From NCBI GenBank assembly GCA_022447825.1, contig JAKUTY010000005.1, positions 1 through 64,000 on the forward strand: a stretch of 64,000 nt of DNA, given 5' to 3'. Made by a program: the position numbers and the translations under genes. The notes under the pieces were generated by a model that was not told where the DNA came from, searched no databases, and saw only the letters and a program-made list of their open reading frames with translations. This document shows, in pieces, positions 37,041 through 46,987 of this stretch. Within the stretch, counting starts at the first letter, position 1. Each line of letters starts with the position of its first letter. This DNA comes from SAR202 cluster bacterium. Its GTDB lineage: Bacteria > Chloroflexota > Dehalococcoidia > Lucifugimonadales > UBA826.

Positions 37041-38163
37041 GAATTTGCTACTTCCAGGTGCTTATCTAGGAATGTTAGGGGGCGGACAGCTGGGAGGTTT
37101 TTTTAGTGAGGCAGCTTTAAGAATGGGGTACAAGGTTGTAGTTTGGGACCCTAATGAGAAAGCTCCCGCTAAAAGATTTGCTGAGAAATCTCAGAGTACA
37201 GATTTTTTAGATTTTGAATCAGCAGATTTTTTTTTAAATGATGTTGACGCTGTGTCTTTAGAGTGGGAAAACGTCCCATCAGAATTGGTACAGTTTTTAG
37301 AAGATAAAACGATTGTTAGACCTAGTAGCAAATCTTTAGCATTAGCACAAAATAGAATTACTGAAAAAACCTATTTGACAAAGAACTCATTTCCTTTAAC
37401 TGATTTTTGTCCTATTTACTCTTTTGACGACTTTGAAAAAGTTCAATTTGATATGCCTTGGATAGTTAAAACTGCCACTTTGGGTTATGACGGACACGGA
37501 CAATGGAGCATTAATCAAGTTGATGACCTTCAATCTATCGAAGGTGAGGGACCTTGGGTTGCTGAAAGTAAAGTTGAGTATTTATGTGAAATTTCTGTGA
37601 TAGTAGCGAGTGATGGTTCGGGAAAAACAATGTCATTTCCTGTGATTGAAAACACTCATTCTGAAAATATATTGAGAATGAGTATATACCCAGCTCGAAT
37701 TCCGAATAAAACCCAAATAAACGCAAAAAATATAGCAGAAAAAGTAGTTTCTTCGTTGGGAGACGCAGGTGTTTTTTGTGTAGAAATGTTTATGGTTGAT
37801 GAAGATACCGTCTTAGTAAATGAAATAGCTCCCCGTCCACATAATTCTGGTCACCTGACTATAGATGCTTTTTCTATTTCGCAATATGAGATGCAAGTTA
37901 GGGTTTTGTGTGGATTACCTTTGTCTCAACCTTTACCTTTAGGTCCAGTCGTGATGCTAAATGTTTTAGGATTTGAAATGGAAAATTTGCTTAAATCTGA
38001 TTTAATGGATGAGATACTTGATAAGACTAATTGCAAGTTATATATGTATGGGAAGGATCAAATTAAAAATAGAAGAAAGCTAGGTCATATGATTTTTACA
38101 GGTACAGAGCTTTGTGATTTGATTACTCAAGCAAATTTCGTTCACGAAAAAATTAAAGTGTGA
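37027..38163 (+). CDS. purK: N5-carboxyaminoimidazole ribonucleotide synthase PurK
   Basis: 378 residues from the ATG at 37027; a second ATG follows at 37030, 7 bases after AAGGG, and could equally be the start. ATP-grasp enzyme that carboxylates AIR with bicarbonate. It shows YLGMLGGGQLGGFFSEAALRMGYKV, VSLEWENVPSELV, PWIVKTATLGYDGHGQW (ATP loop) and NEIAPRPHNSGHLT. It ends in TGA just before tRNA-Arg on the other strand. Confidence 0.95.
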   Translation: MMESKNLLLPGAYLGMLGGGQLGGFFSEAALRMGYKVVVWDPNEKAPAKRFAEKSQSTDFLDFESADFFLNDVDAVSLEWENVPSELVQFLEDKTIVRPSSKSLALAQNRITEKTYLTKNSFPLTDFCPIYSFDDFEKVQFDMPWIVKTATLGYDGHGQWSINQVDDLQSIEGEGPWVAESKVEYLCEISVIVASDGSGKTMSFPVIENTHSENILRMSIYPARIPNKTQINAKNIAEKVVSSLGDAGVFCVEMFMVDEDTVLVNEIAPRPHNSGHLTIDAFSISQYEMQVRVLCGLPLSQPLPLGPVVMLNVLGFEMENLLKSDLMDEILDKTNCKLYMYGKDQIKNRRKLGHMIFTGTELCDLITQANFVHEKIKV

Positions 38164-38164
38164 T

Positions 38165-38240
38165 TGGTACGCCTGGAGGGATTCGAACCCCCGACACCTG
38201 GTTCCGAAGACCAGTGCTCTATCCGCTGAGCTACAGGCGC
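38165..38240 (-). tRNA. tRNA-Arg (anticodon TCG), CCA encoded
   Basis: A 76-nt cloverleaf on the minus strand. The acceptor is GCGCCTG/CAGGCGT with a terminal G-T pair. The D arm is GCTCAGCGGATAGAGC, and the anticodon stem CTGGT/ACCAG closes loop CTTCGGA, giving TCG. The T arm is GGGGGTTCGAATCCC. Discriminator A and CCA follow at 38168-38165. Confidence 0.95.
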
Positions 38241-38252
38241 GAATTATGTATA

Positions 38253-39392
38253 TTATACAGACCGAATCATATCTAATTTCTTAATATAGTTATCCCCTTC
38301 ATCTAAAATGGTGATTTTTCCTGAATTAGATACTTCTATGTCCTTACAGTCTTCTAAGAACTCTAAATGAGCTACTATTTCTGACATTGCTGCAAAAATG
38401 TTGGACCCCAATAATTTACTCTTTTCGAAAATCCCCCTTGTCAGGTCCTCTAATGAATCTGAATTGTAATTTAATCTCTGAATAATTCTTTTTAATCTTT
38501 TTTCATGATGAGAGATGATTTCTAAACCTCTTGATTGGTCTATCCAATTAAATTCTCCTTTGTTATGAAGCCTGTGAGCAGGTAGAATTGAATACTCGTT
38601 TCCCAGTCGCATTGTTGTTGACAGAGAGTTTAAATAAGTGCCTAATCCAAACCAAGGTGATGTGTTTTTTAGAAAACTTGGCAGAGATTTTGAAATCTCT
38701 TGTTGAATAATTGTATTTGATGTTGGATGTGGGGTGATTTCTGGCAGTATATGGTCTCCAGTAAACATAAAATTATCCAGAAGTAGAACAATTTGATCAG
38801 GAGAGTGGCCAGGGGTTTGTATTATTTGAATATCTTCAAATAATTCTTGATCTGATAGATTCCTAGAAATAACTGTACTTTTTTTATTTAAATAGTAATC
38901 AGAATATTGATTCCATCTAGAGAATCTATCAGATTCTGAAATTAAAATAGAAGAAATTCTCATTAATTCTTTTTGTAGAATAGAGGATTCTCTATCTTGA
39001 ATTTCCCAGATTTTATATTTTTTTAGTGGGGCGTAATTTTTATGAGCCCATAGTTCAGCATTAGTAAAACTACAAAATTCATGAGCTGTTCCATCATGAT
39101 CAGAGTGACCGTGTGTAAAAATTACTCTTTTAATGTCTTTTGTGCTTATAGGTAATTGAGAGTAACCATCAAGAAAATTTTCAAAAGACCCTGGAGTGCC
39201 TAAGTCTATGACAGTAAAACCGTCATTTTCAAAAATGTATGACCATGTTGGTCCAGTTCTTCCAGTTGATGATTGTGCTACTGCAACGCCATAAACTGTC
39301 CTGCCGTTTTGTGTTTCTAATTGAACAACCCATCCATCCCCATTATCTTGACCTTTTCTAATTACATTTTTGAGTGGGATATTTTGTGACAT
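38253..39392 (-). CDS. MBL fold metallo-hydrolase
   Basis: 379 residues. The metallo-beta-lactamase metal motif FTHGHSDHDGTAHE lies near 89-102 (HxHxDH). A second metal His follows in IQTPGHSPDQIVLL near 192, the bridging Asp in MFTGDHILPEI near 208, and the last His in ILPAHRLHN near 268. The C-terminal helical domain (about 280-379) resembles those of LACTB2-type hydrolases. Substrate is unknown. The ATG at 39392 has an AGGAG ribosome site. It sits between tRNA-His and tRNA-Arg. Confidence 0.9.
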   Translation of the reverse strand: MSQNIPLKNVIRKGQDNGDGWVVQLETQNGRTVYGVAVAQSSTGRTGPTWSYIFENDGFTVIDLGTPGSFENFLDGYSQLPISTKDIKRVIFTHGHSDHDGTAHEFCSFTNAELWAHKNYAPLKKYKIWEIQDRESSILQKELMRISSILISESDRFSRWNQYSDYYLNKKSTVISRNLSDQELFEDIQIIQTPGHSPDQIVLLLDNFMFTGDHILPEITPHPTSNTIIQQEISKSLPSFLKNTSPWFGLGTYLNSLSTTMRLGNEYSILPAHRLHNKGEFNWIDQSRGLEIISHHEKRLKRIIQRLNYNSDSLEDLTRGIFEKSKLLGSNIFAAMSEIVAHLEFLEDCKDIEVSNSGKITILDEGDNYIKKLDMIRSV

Positions 39393-39418
39393 TCAATCTC
39401 CTGATACGTCAATAAATG

Positions 39419-39496
39419 TGGGGTGAGCGAAGGGATTCGAACCCTCGATCTCCAGGGCCACAACCTGGCGCCTTAACCTACTTGGCCACGCTCACC
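39419..39496 (-). tRNA. tRNA-His (anticodon GTG), G-1 and CCA encoded
   Basis: A 78-nt cloverleaf on the minus strand. The acceptor is GTGAGCG/CGCTCAC with an encoded G-1 at 39496 facing C73, the identity element of tRNA-His. The anticodon stem CCAGG/CCTGG closes loop TTGTGGC, giving GTG. The T arm is GAGGGTTCGAATCCC. CCA is at 39421-39419. Confidence 0.95.
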
Positions 39497-39552
39497 ATAG
39501 AAGTTAAAAAGTCTAGCATCGGGGGCACAAGAGGTCAACGGAGAGTAGTGGA

Positions 39553-39852
39553 TTAATTATTTAATTCTTTAGTTAATGATTCTAATAGATCTTCTACCAT
39601 TATGTCTGTTTTTGTATGATGTCTCAACGGTAATTGAGGGTCAACTATGTAGTAGTTTCTTCTACCATTTTTTTGACGAACAATATATCCAGCATCTTCG
39701 AGATCTGAAATTATTTTATGCGTCGTTCTCTCTGTTACTCCTATATAATTGGCTATCTCTCTTGCGGTACTGGTAGAGTTATGGAAAATGTAACTTAACA
39801 CTAAACCGTGGTTAGTAATAAATGTCCATTTTGCAGAAGAATTAGTAGTCAT
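39553..39852 (-). CDS. winged-helix transcriptional regulator
   Basis: 99 residues. A single winged helix-turn-helix domain: STAREIANYIGVTERTTHKIISDLEDAGYIVRQ (residues about 27-59), then the wing NGRRNYYIVD. It resembles MarR/ArsR-type regulators. No ligand domain is present. It is divergent from the class III aminotransferase gene and may regulate it. Confidence 0.85.
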   Translation of the reverse strand: MTTNSSAKWTFITNHGLVLSYIFHNSTSTAREIANYIGVTERTTHKIISDLEDAGYIVRQKNGRRNYYIVDPQLPLRHHTKTDIMVEDLLESLTKELNN

Positions 39853-39940
39853 AAATTTACTCTATTGTTATTTTGCGAAATTAGAATCTATCATATTCAT
39901 ATTAATTATGACAATATAAAAAAAATATTGCGGAGTATTT

Positions 39941-41215
39941 ATGATTGAACAAGAAAAACTTTTACATAGGGCTTCTAAAGTTTTCCCTCAAGGGAACCTA
40001 GGTAACGTCAATTATGATTTGATTCTTTCTAATGGTTCACGGTCTAGAGTGTGGGATCAAAATGGTAAGGAATATGTAGATTATCTCTTAGGTTCAGGGC
40101 CAATGATTGTTGGGCACTCTCACCCAAGGGTTAATGATGTAGTCATGAATCAATTATCCAAAGGGACTACGTTTTTCATTACTAATGACTTATCAATCCT
40201 TTTGGCTGAAGAAATTATTGATGCTGTTGCTTGTGCCGAAAAAGTTAGGTTTTGTAGTACAGGCTCAGAAGCTACTTTATACGCTATGAGGCTAGCTAGA
40301 GCTTTTACTAAAAAAGATAAGATCTTAAAGTTTGAAGGTGGTTACCACGGAATGAATGATTATGCTTTGATGAGTATGTATCCAAAATCATTGTTAGAAT
40401 TTCCTGTAGCTGAACCTGATTCTGCTGGTATTCCTAAATCTGTTCAATCAGAAGTACTAGTTGCTCCATTTAATGACTTGGAAACTACCAAAAATATAGT
40501 TTCTGAACATTTAGATGATATTGGAGGAATAATTGTTGAACCTCTTCAGAGATTAATTCCCCCAGTTCCAGGTTTTCTTCAAGGGTTGAGGCAAATAGCA
40601 GATAATTTTGAAATTCCTTTAATATTTGATGAAACTGTTACTGGTTTTAGGCTTGCATACGGAGGAGCTCAAGAATTTTATGGCGTCACTCCAGATATAT
40701 GCACTTTAGGAAAAGCCATAGGAGGCGGGTTTCCTTTGACAGCAGTAGCTGGTAAGAATCAATTTATGGAAAACTTTGATAAAGATCTTGCTGATTCAGA
40801 TTCATTTTTGCCTCAGGTTGGAACTTTAAGTGGTAATCCTATTGCATGTGCAGCAGGTTTAGAGACATTATCAATTTTGAAAGAAGATGGTACCTATCAA
40901 AAAATGTTTGAATATGGGGACATGGTCAAATCCCACCTTAAAAAAGAATTTTCATCTGCAGGAATTGAGTCCGTAGTACAAGGTGAAAGTGTTCTTTTCG
41001 ACATATTTTTTTGTGATGCTAATACAGAAATTAAGGATTACCGATCTACATTGTCAGCTGATGTAGGTATGCTTGATAAGTTCAACAGATCACTTTTATC
41101 TTCGGGAGTTTTAAAAGGTGCTAGCAAATTTTACTTTTCGTCTGTCCATAACGATGATGATTTAGATATGACAATACGAGCAATTGATAAGGCTGTGAAA
41201 GAATTTAAGAGTTGA
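39941..41215 (+). CDS. class III aminotransferase (glutamate-1-semialdehyde aminotransferase-like)
   Basis: 424 residues. A PLP enzyme with GSGPMIVGHSHPRVND near 49, CSTGSEATLYAMRLARA near 104, FEGGYHGMND near 127, the Asp motif IFDETVTGFR near 228, and the PLP lysine in TLGKAIGGGFPL near 258. Sequence is closest to the GSAM-like branch, but without other haem genes nearby a role in haem synthesis is not supported; it could act on another amino acid or amine. A GGAG ribosome site precedes the ATG. Confidence 0.88.
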   Translation: MIEQEKLLHRASKVFPQGNLGNVNYDLILSNGSRSRVWDQNGKEYVDYLLGSGPMIVGHSHPRVNDVVMNQLSKGTTFFITNDLSILLAEEIIDAVACAEKVRFCSTGSEATLYAMRLARAFTKKDKILKFEGGYHGMNDYALMSMYPKSLLEFPVAEPDSAGIPKSVQSEVLVAPFNDLETTKNIVSEHLDDIGGIIVEPLQRLIPPVPGFLQGLRQIADNFEIPLIFDETVTGFRLAYGGAQEFYGVTPDICTLGKAIGGGFPLTAVAGKNQFMENFDKDLADSDSFLPQVGTLSGNPIACAAGLETLSILKEDGTYQKMFEYGDMVKSHLKKEFSSAGIESVVQGESVLFDIFFCDANTEIKDYRSTLSADVGMLDKFNRSLLSSGVLKGASKFYFSSVHNDDDLDMTIRAIDKAVKEFKS

Positions 41216-42500
41216 TTTCTGTGGCTGAAATGAAATTTGGTGGATTCGAAGGATTAAAAGATAATTTTACTTTCTGAATAGTATTAGCTTTTGGTCTAGT
41301 TGTCTTGTTTTCTACACGAATATAATTTTTAGTTAGCCCATAGATTGAATTTGTAGAGTGGTTATAGTTTTCCCAAAGAATCTCTTCTTTTAAATGGTCT
41401 TGTTTGTGCCTGAATTCTTTGAACATTTCTAATCTGATTTCAGTTAGCTCGCTTGATCTGGAATTTTTTATTATTGAATCTACATTATCTTTTAGAAAAA
41501 ATGCGGATGTTTTAGGCCTTTTTGAAAATTTGAATATATGCATATCTGAAAACTGAGAATATTTACTAAGGCTTTTTGATAATTGAAAATCACTTTCAGT
41601 TTCATTAGGGAATCCTACAATCACATCAGTAGTAATAGATGCATTTTTAAAATTGTTGTTAATAAGATCCACCGCACTAGTAAATTGTTCAGAAGTATAT
41701 CTTCTTCTCATTTGTTTAAGAACTTGATTACTTCCACTCTGCATGGGTATGTGAAAATGGTTACATAATCTTTTATTATCCCAGACTTCTAGTAATTCAT
41801 TAGAAATTTCTTGAGGTTGTAAAGATGAAACTCTAACACGAGGAATAGTGGTATTTTTCAAAACTTCTTTTAGCATTTTTGTTAAATTCATGTCATGAAG
41901 ATCAAATCCATATGAACCTAATTGCGTGCCTGTCATGACAATTTCTTGAAATCCTAATTCCTCAAATTTTTTTATTTGATTGATTAATGTTTTAACTTCT
42001 ACACTTTTTTCTCTTCCTCGAACGCGTGGAACAATACAGTAAGCACAAATTTGATTGCAACCCTCTTGAATCTTTATCATTGCCCTATTTTTACTAGGCA
42101 TTAATTGATCTATTTCAAGTAAAGTTTCCTCCGGCGAAATTGAGAGTAAAGAATTAATAGAATTAACAATTTCTGATTTTGATTCGTTTCCGAAAACTAA
42201 ATCAACTTCAGGTAAAGATTCTAGTTCCTCTTTGGCTCTTTGAGCATAACATCCTGTAACTACTACTATTGAATTGGGGTTTTGGTTTTTAAAAGATCTT
42301 GCAGATTGACGACCTTTTCTATCTGCTACATGAGTTACTGTACAAGTGTTCAATATGTATATATCACAATCATCTTTACTCTCACTAATCAGATATCCGT
42401 TTTGAGATAACTCAAGGGATAAATTTAATGAATCTGATTGGTTTAATTTACACCCGTGAGTTTCAATTGTTACTTTAGGTTTTTTAGATAATATTGTCAT
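41205..42500 (-). CDS. mtaB: tRNA t6A37 methylthiotransferase MtaB-like
   Basis: 431 residues, a radical SAM methylthiotransferase. The N-terminal domain (ETHGCKLNQSDS; two further cysteines in NTCTVTH and VVTGCYAQ) binds the auxiliary cluster, and the radical SAM motif CNQICAYCIVP is near 153. GCKLNQ and IVPRVRGREKS fit MtaB (ms2t6A) over MiaB (GCQMN), which is an inference. A TRAM-like C-terminal tail is present but short. It overlaps the aminotransferase 3' end by 11 bases. Its substrate modification t6A is made by the Tsa proteins encoded at 21 and 57 kb. Confidence 0.88.
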   Translation of the reverse strand: MTILSKKPKVTIETHGCKLNQSDSLNLSLELSQNGYLISESKDDCDIYILNTCTVTHVADRKGRQSARSFKNQNPNSIVVVTGCYAQRAKEELESLPEVDLVFGNESKSEIVNSINSLLSISPEETLLEIDQLMPSKNRAMIKIQEGCNQICAYCIVPRVRGREKSVEVKTLINQIKKFEELGFQEIVMTGTQLGSYGFDLHDMNLTKMLKEVLKNTTIPRVRVSSLQPQEISNELLEVWDNKRLCNHFHIPMQSGSNQVLKQMRRRYTSEQFTSAVDLINNNFKNASITTDVIVGFPNETESDFQLSKSLSKYSQFSDMHIFKFSKRPKTSAFFLKDNVDSIIKNSRSSELTEIRLEMFKEFRHKQDHLKEEILWENYNHSTNSIYGLTKNYIRVENKTTRPKANTIQKVKLSFNPSNPPNFISATEINS

Positions 42501-42556
42501 AAGACATCCTAAGTTTATAATTGCATAATTATATCTATATAATTTTGGATTTATAT

Positions 42557-43057
42557 ATGTTTTTTGAAAAACAAATTAATGAAAATATAGCTTTTGATTA
42601 TGTTAAAGAATCAGTAGATATTCAATCTTACATTGTCGATTCAGAAAATTTTTTAAAGCAAATTAAACATCAAAATGATCCACAGGATACTCAATTAATT
42701 TTATGTGAATTGTGGTTTGAAGCTGACCAGCTCGATCAGTATGTTTTGAATTTTTTCGAATCATTTATTGAAAAGCACAATTTAATAAATTCTCACGTCG
42801 ACGTTTTGAGAGGAGTTGAATCTGACCAGTTTGGAGGAAATGTCTTATATTGTTTGTGGAAAATTGTATGGGATACCCAAAAAGAGGTTTTGGTTTATTT
42901 GAGAACTCCTGAACATAAATTTATTCCAGAAATAATTGTCAAAACTGGAACGAGACAGCTTTCAGAAAGTTTGTTAAGTGGCGTTAGTACACGAGAATTT
43001 TATTCAATACTAGTCAGGTTGATGCTGTCAGAACTCAATGCAAAATCTGAACCGTAA
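42557..43057 (+). CDS. hypothetical cytoplasmic protein
   Basis: 166 residues from the ATG at 42557; an upstream ATG at 42521 would add a hydrophobic stretch with no family support. The protein is acidic and alpha/beta in pattern, with ILCELWFEADQLDQYVLNFF and a C-terminal helical region LSESLLSGVSTREFYSILV. No motif is recognised. It precedes fabF, but a promoter sits between them, so they need not be co-transcribed. Confidence 0.6.
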   Translation: MFFEKQINENIAFDYVKESVDIQSYIVDSENFLKQIKHQNDPQDTQLILCELWFEADQLDQYVLNFFESFIEKHNLINSHVDVLRGVESDQFGGNVLYCLWKIVWDTQKEVLVYLRTPEHKFIPEIIVKTGTRQLSESLLSGVSTREFYSILVRLMLSELNAKSEP

Positions 43058-43067
43058 TTTTATATAC

Positions 43068-43076
43068 TGTTATAAT
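43068..43076 (+). promoter_or_regulatory. extended -10 promoter upstream of fabF
   Basis: TGTTATAAT is a perfect extended -10 (TG-N-TATAAT), 37 bases ahead of the fabF ATG at 43114. The -35 position holds a poor TGAACC, as is usual when the extended -10 compensates. Confidence 0.55.
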
Positions 43077-43113
43077 CGCCAAGATTTCAAATACTTAAAA
43101 TGATGGAGCTATG

Positions 43114-44349
43114 ATGTTAGAGAGAGTTTTTATTACTGGATATTCTGCAGTGAGTCCAATTGGTACAGATAGTAAGTCTACTTGGTCAAGTTTGTTAGAA
43201 GGTCAAAGTGGGGTTGATTATATAAGTTCTTTTGAAACTGATGGTCTAGAAACCACTTTTGCAGCTGAAGTAGACAATTTTGACCCTGACCCTTTTGTCG
43301 GAAAGAAGCAGGCTAAAAGAATGGATAGATTTGTTCAGTTAGGTGCAGCTGCAGCATTACAGGCTCTTGAAATGAGTGGATTAGTAATAGATCAAGAAAA
43401 TGCACCCCAGGTTTCAGTAATGGTAGCAAGTGGAATTGGTGGAATCATTACTCTTTCTGACCAAATAGGAGTATTGAATAGTAGAGGGCCTAATAGAATT
43501 AGTCCCTTTTTAGTGCCAATGATGCTACCTGATATGGCTTCGGGTCAGATAGCAATGCTAACTGGAGCAAAAGGCGCAAATTATTGTACTGTTTCAGCTT
43601 GTGCTAGTGGGGCAGATTCAATAGGTATGGCTTTTGAGGCTATAAGGCGTGGTGATGTCAGTGCAGCAATAACAGGCGGAGCTGAAGCAGCAATTTGTAG
43701 GATTGGTGTTGCAGGGTTTAATGCTTGCCAAGCTTTATCAAAGAGAAATGATGATCCAAAATCTGCATCACGACCTTTTGATTCTCAGAGAGATGGATTT
43801 GTATTAGGAGAGGGTTCTGGAGTTTTAGTAATAGAAAGCGAATCTTTTATGGAAGCTCGTGGAGGAATTCCTATAGCAGAGCTAGTTGGTTATGGGGCTA
43901 CTGCTGACGCCTATCATATTACACAGCCCGGTCCAGAAGGAGAAGGTGGAGCGAGGGCCATGAATAAGGCATTAAATTTGGCTTCAATGCATCCAGAAGA
44001 GATTCAATATATTAATGCTCATGGTACTTCAACTCCTCTAAATGATAAATTTGAAACTATGGCTATGAAATCCGTTTTTGGAGAATCAGCATATAAAATA
44101 CCCGTTAGTTCTACTAAGTCTATGACTGGGCATCTGTTAGGAGCAAGCGGAGCCTTAGAAGCTGTGATTTCAGTTATGGCTATACAAAACGAAATTATTC
44201 CTCCTACTATTAATTTACAAAATTCAGATCCTGATTGTGATTTAAATTACACTCCAAATAATTTTAAGGAACAAAAAATTGAAACTGTCATGAGTAATTC
44301 ATTTGGGTTTGGTGGACATAATGCTTCTTTGATATTTAAAAGAATTTGA
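43114..44349 (+). CDS. fabF: 3-oxoacyl-[acyl-carrier-protein] synthase II
   Basis: 411 residues from the second ATG (GGAG 5 bases ahead; the first ATG at 43111 is too close). It extends fatty acyl-ACP by condensation with malonyl-ACP. The nucleophile Cys is in VSACASGADSI near 164, and the two His are in NAHGTSTPLND near 303 and KSMTGHLLGASGALE near 340. It ends NSFGFGGHNASLIFKR. Fatty acid genes are otherwise absent from this window. Confidence 0.95.
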   Translation: MLERVFITGYSAVSPIGTDSKSTWSSLLEGQSGVDYISSFETDGLETTFAAEVDNFDPDPFVGKKQAKRMDRFVQLGAAAALQALEMSGLVIDQENAPQVSVMVASGIGGIITLSDQIGVLNSRGPNRISPFLVPMMLPDMASGQIAMLTGAKGANYCTVSACASGADSIGMAFEAIRRGDVSAAITGGAEAAICRIGVAGFNACQALSKRNDDPKSASRPFDSQRDGFVLGEGSGVLVIESESFMEARGGIPIAELVGYGATADAYHITQPGPEGEGGARAMNKALNLASMHPEEIQYINAHGTSTPLNDKFETMAMKSVFGESAYKIPVSSTKSMTGHLLGASGALEAVISVMAIQNEIIPPTINLQNSDPDCDLNYTPNNFKEQKIETVMSNSFGFGGHNASLIFKRI

Positions 44350-44359
44350 TGAGGATTTT

Positions 44360-46039
44360 TTGAAATATCAAAAATGGAACATTGCTGAACCTGTTCCCAA
44401 GAATATTGAAGATGACTTAGGTTTCTCCAATGTTGAATCAACTATTTTATTCAATCGAGGCATTGATACATCAGCTAAAGTAAATGATTTTTTATTTCCT
44501 AAACGTCAGTCAGTTCACGACCCATTTCTGTTTTCGGACATGCAAAAAGTTGTTGATAGATTATCAAAAGCAGTTGATAACAGAGAAATCATTGGTGTTT
44601 TTGGGGATTTTGATACTGATGGATTGTCTGGTAGTGCAGTATTAGCTTTTGCGCTCGAATCATTAGGGGCAATAGTTTTTCCATATATTCCACATAGAGT
44701 TGAGGAAGGTCATGGAGTAAGTACTAATGCTCTTGAATTTTTTCAAGATCGCGGAGTGTCATTGATACTTACTGTAGATTGTGGGATTTCTTCTGTAGAT
44801 GAGATTAATTTGGCAAATAATATGAATATTGAAACTATAATTTCAGATCATCATACAAGTGTTGACGAACTCCCCGAAGCATTTGCAATAATTAATCCCT
44901 CACTTCCGAATTCGAAATATCCATTTGAGCATTTAACTGGAGTAGGTACAGCTTTTAAAATTATTGAGGCTTTATTTTCTTATTTGGGTAGAGATTTACC
45001 TCCTGAAGTTTATGTTTTTTCTGCATTTGGTACTTTGTCAGATGTAGGATTGATGAAAGATGAAAACAGATTTTTGACTTATCAGGTAATTAAGTTGATT
45101 AGATCTCAAGAAATTACAGGGATTGATCAACTTATAGAAGTCGCGGGAATTGAAAAAAGAAGAATTAGAACTCAGGATATGACTTTTGGTTTAATTCCAC
45201 TCATAAATGCACCCGGAAGATTATCTCATGCAAAATTAAGTTTAGACTTGATTTTGAGTAAAAACTCTGAAGATGCTAAAAGTTTGTCAGAACAAATAGA
45301 GCAATTAAATAAACAGAGACAACTAGTAACTGAAAATGCTATGAATGAAGCCTATCAACAAATCAAGCCACAAAATGAATCTGTAATTTTTGTAGGTAAA
45401 CCAAATTGGAATCCCGGAATATTGGGCTTGATAGCTGGAAGATTAGCCGAAGAATTTTATAGACCCGTAATAGCAGTGTCAGGGTCAGGGAATGTTTTGA
45501 GAGCAAGTGGGAGAAGTATTCCAGATTTTAATTTAATTCAAGCTTTAGATTTATGTAATTCATTTTTTGAGAAATTTGGAGGCCATCCAATGGCTGCTGG
45601 ATTTACAATTCAACGTGATTTACTAAAAGATTTTAGAGAGAAGTTTAATGAAATATCATTCGAATTGCTTTCTGATGTCCCCAATGGGCCTTCCGTGAAT
45701 ATTGATGCTGAGATTTCTCCATTATGGTTAACTTCAGACAAATTAAGTTTTTTAGAATCTTTAGAGCCATATGGTAAAGGAAATCCTGAGCCCACATTTC
45801 TCACTAAGAATTTTGAGTTGATAGACTTTCGGCAAGTTGGTGTTGACAAAAATCATCTTAAAATGACATTGATGTATGAAGGCAGAGTTTTTGATGCTAT
45901 AGCATTTAGGCAAGGTAAAAGAGCTATAGAAATTCAGAATGGAAATTTGTTAGATTTAGTTTTTAAGCCTTCTATTAATTTTTGGAATGGAAAAGAAACG
46001 TTAGAATTAATTGTCGATGATTTTTCCTGCTCCAATTAA
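44360..46039 (+). CDS. recJ: single-stranded-DNA-specific exonuclease RecJ
   Basis: 559 residues, full length for RecJ. The DHH phosphoesterase motifs are FGDFDTDGLSGSAVLA near 84, LTVDCGISS near 138, and SDHHTSVDELP near 160. DHHA1 lies in the second half with NPGILGLIAGRLAEEFYRP and FGGHPMAAGFTI. It degrades single-stranded DNA 5' to 3' in recombination and mismatch repair. The start is TTG at 44360, with GAGG 6 bases ahead. It overlaps the convergent lgt gene by 4 bases. Confidence 0.95.
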   Translation: MKYQKWNIAEPVPKNIEDDLGFSNVESTILFNRGIDTSAKVNDFLFPKRQSVHDPFLFSDMQKVVDRLSKAVDNREIIGVFGDFDTDGLSGSAVLAFALESLGAIVFPYIPHRVEEGHGVSTNALEFFQDRGVSLILTVDCGISSVDEINLANNMNIETIISDHHTSVDELPEAFAIINPSLPNSKYPFEHLTGVGTAFKIIEALFSYLGRDLPPEVYVFSAFGTLSDVGLMKDENRFLTYQVIKLIRSQEITGIDQLIEVAGIEKRRIRTQDMTFGLIPLINAPGRLSHAKLSLDLILSKNSEDAKSLSEQIEQLNKQRQLVTENAMNEAYQQIKPQNESVIFVGKPNWNPGILGLIAGRLAEEFYRPVIAVSGSGNVLRASGRSIPDFNLIQALDLCNSFFEKFGGHPMAAGFTIQRDLLKDFREKFNEISFELLSDVPNGPSVNIDAEISPLWLTSDKLSFLESLEPYGKGNPEPTFLTKNFELIDFRQVGVDKNHLKMTLMYEGRVFDAIAFRQGKRAIEIQNGNLLDLVFKPSINFWNGKETLELIVDDFSCSN

Positions 46040-46896
46040 TTTGTATCTTCTCTTCTACGTTCAGCTCGAGTTTTTGCGGGTAGAGAATTGATTCGCTCCT
46101 CTAATATTTCATTCGAATCCCCTACTCTAGCTTTCCATAATAATATAATCACGCTTACTGTAAACATGGTTAAGGACACAAAGTGTGATTGTTGGAGTCC
46201 AAATGCAATTTCTCCATCTTCTCGTAAAAATTGTATAAAGAATCTGCCAAATCCGTAAAAAGCAAAATAAGTTAGCATTACCATTCCCGCAGGTCTGATC
46301 CTGTTGGCTAATTTCCAAACTACAAATATTCCTAGCATATTCCATAATATTTCGTAAGCTATGACAGGTTGGACAGATGTTCCAATTCCATTTGAACAAT
46401 ACACAGCGGCACTTTCAGCGTGATTCCATATGTATCCAAAAAAAAGATCGGTAGCTTTAGCGCAATGTTCACCATTTGCTATATCACCTAATCTCCCTAT
46501 AGCTTGTCCGAAAAATAAAGCTGGGGCAGTGATATCAGCGATTAGTAATGCAGGTTTTTTGGTTAAAATAGCATATGTGGTTCCACCTATGAAGCCACCA
46601 ATAATTCCTCCTAATAATCCAATTCCTCCAGACCATATTGCAAAAATTTCAAATAAATTGTTTCCAAAATAATTCCAGTTATCTACAACATAAACTAAGC
46701 GAGCACCGATTATGCCCGGTAATATAGTCCATGTAGCAATGGAATATATATCATCTGGATCGATGCCATATATTTTTCCCCATCGGGAAATCAAAAATAT
46801 TGCAGCAAGAACTCCTATGGCGCTAAATAATCCATGCCAACTAAGTAAAAAAGATCCTGCTTGTAAAACCCAAGGCCCTGTTTCTATTTCAATCAT
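46036..46896 (-). CDS. lgt: prolipoprotein diacylglyceryl transferase
   Basis: 286 residues with about seven membrane segments. It transfers diacylglycerol to lipobox cysteines. The family motif GGIGLLGGIIGGFIGG lies near 89, and the signature RLGDIANGEHCAKATD near 136-151. The C-terminus ends in a charged cytoplasmic tail. The lipoproteins predicted at 5179, 10651 and 23791 would be its substrates. Confidence 0.95.
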   Translation of the reverse strand: MIEIETGPWVLQAGSFLLSWHGLFSAIGVLAAIFLISRWGKIYGIDPDDIYSIATWTILPGIIGARLVYVVDNWNYFGNNLFEIFAIWSGGIGLLGGIIGGFIGGTTYAILTKKPALLIADITAPALFFGQAIGRLGDIANGEHCAKATDLFFGYIWNHAESAAVYCSNGIGTSVQPVIAYEILWNMLGIFVVWKLANRIRPAGMVMLTYFAFYGFGRFFIQFLREDGEIAFGLQQSHFVSLTMFTVSVIILLWKARVGDSNEILEERINSLPAKTRAERRREDTN

Positions 46897-46987
46897 AATA
46901 ACTCTCTATGAAAACTAGATAGAATCTTATCGATTCCATCATTACTGTCAAGATAAGATAGAAGTATATCAACTTAAGGGAAATGAT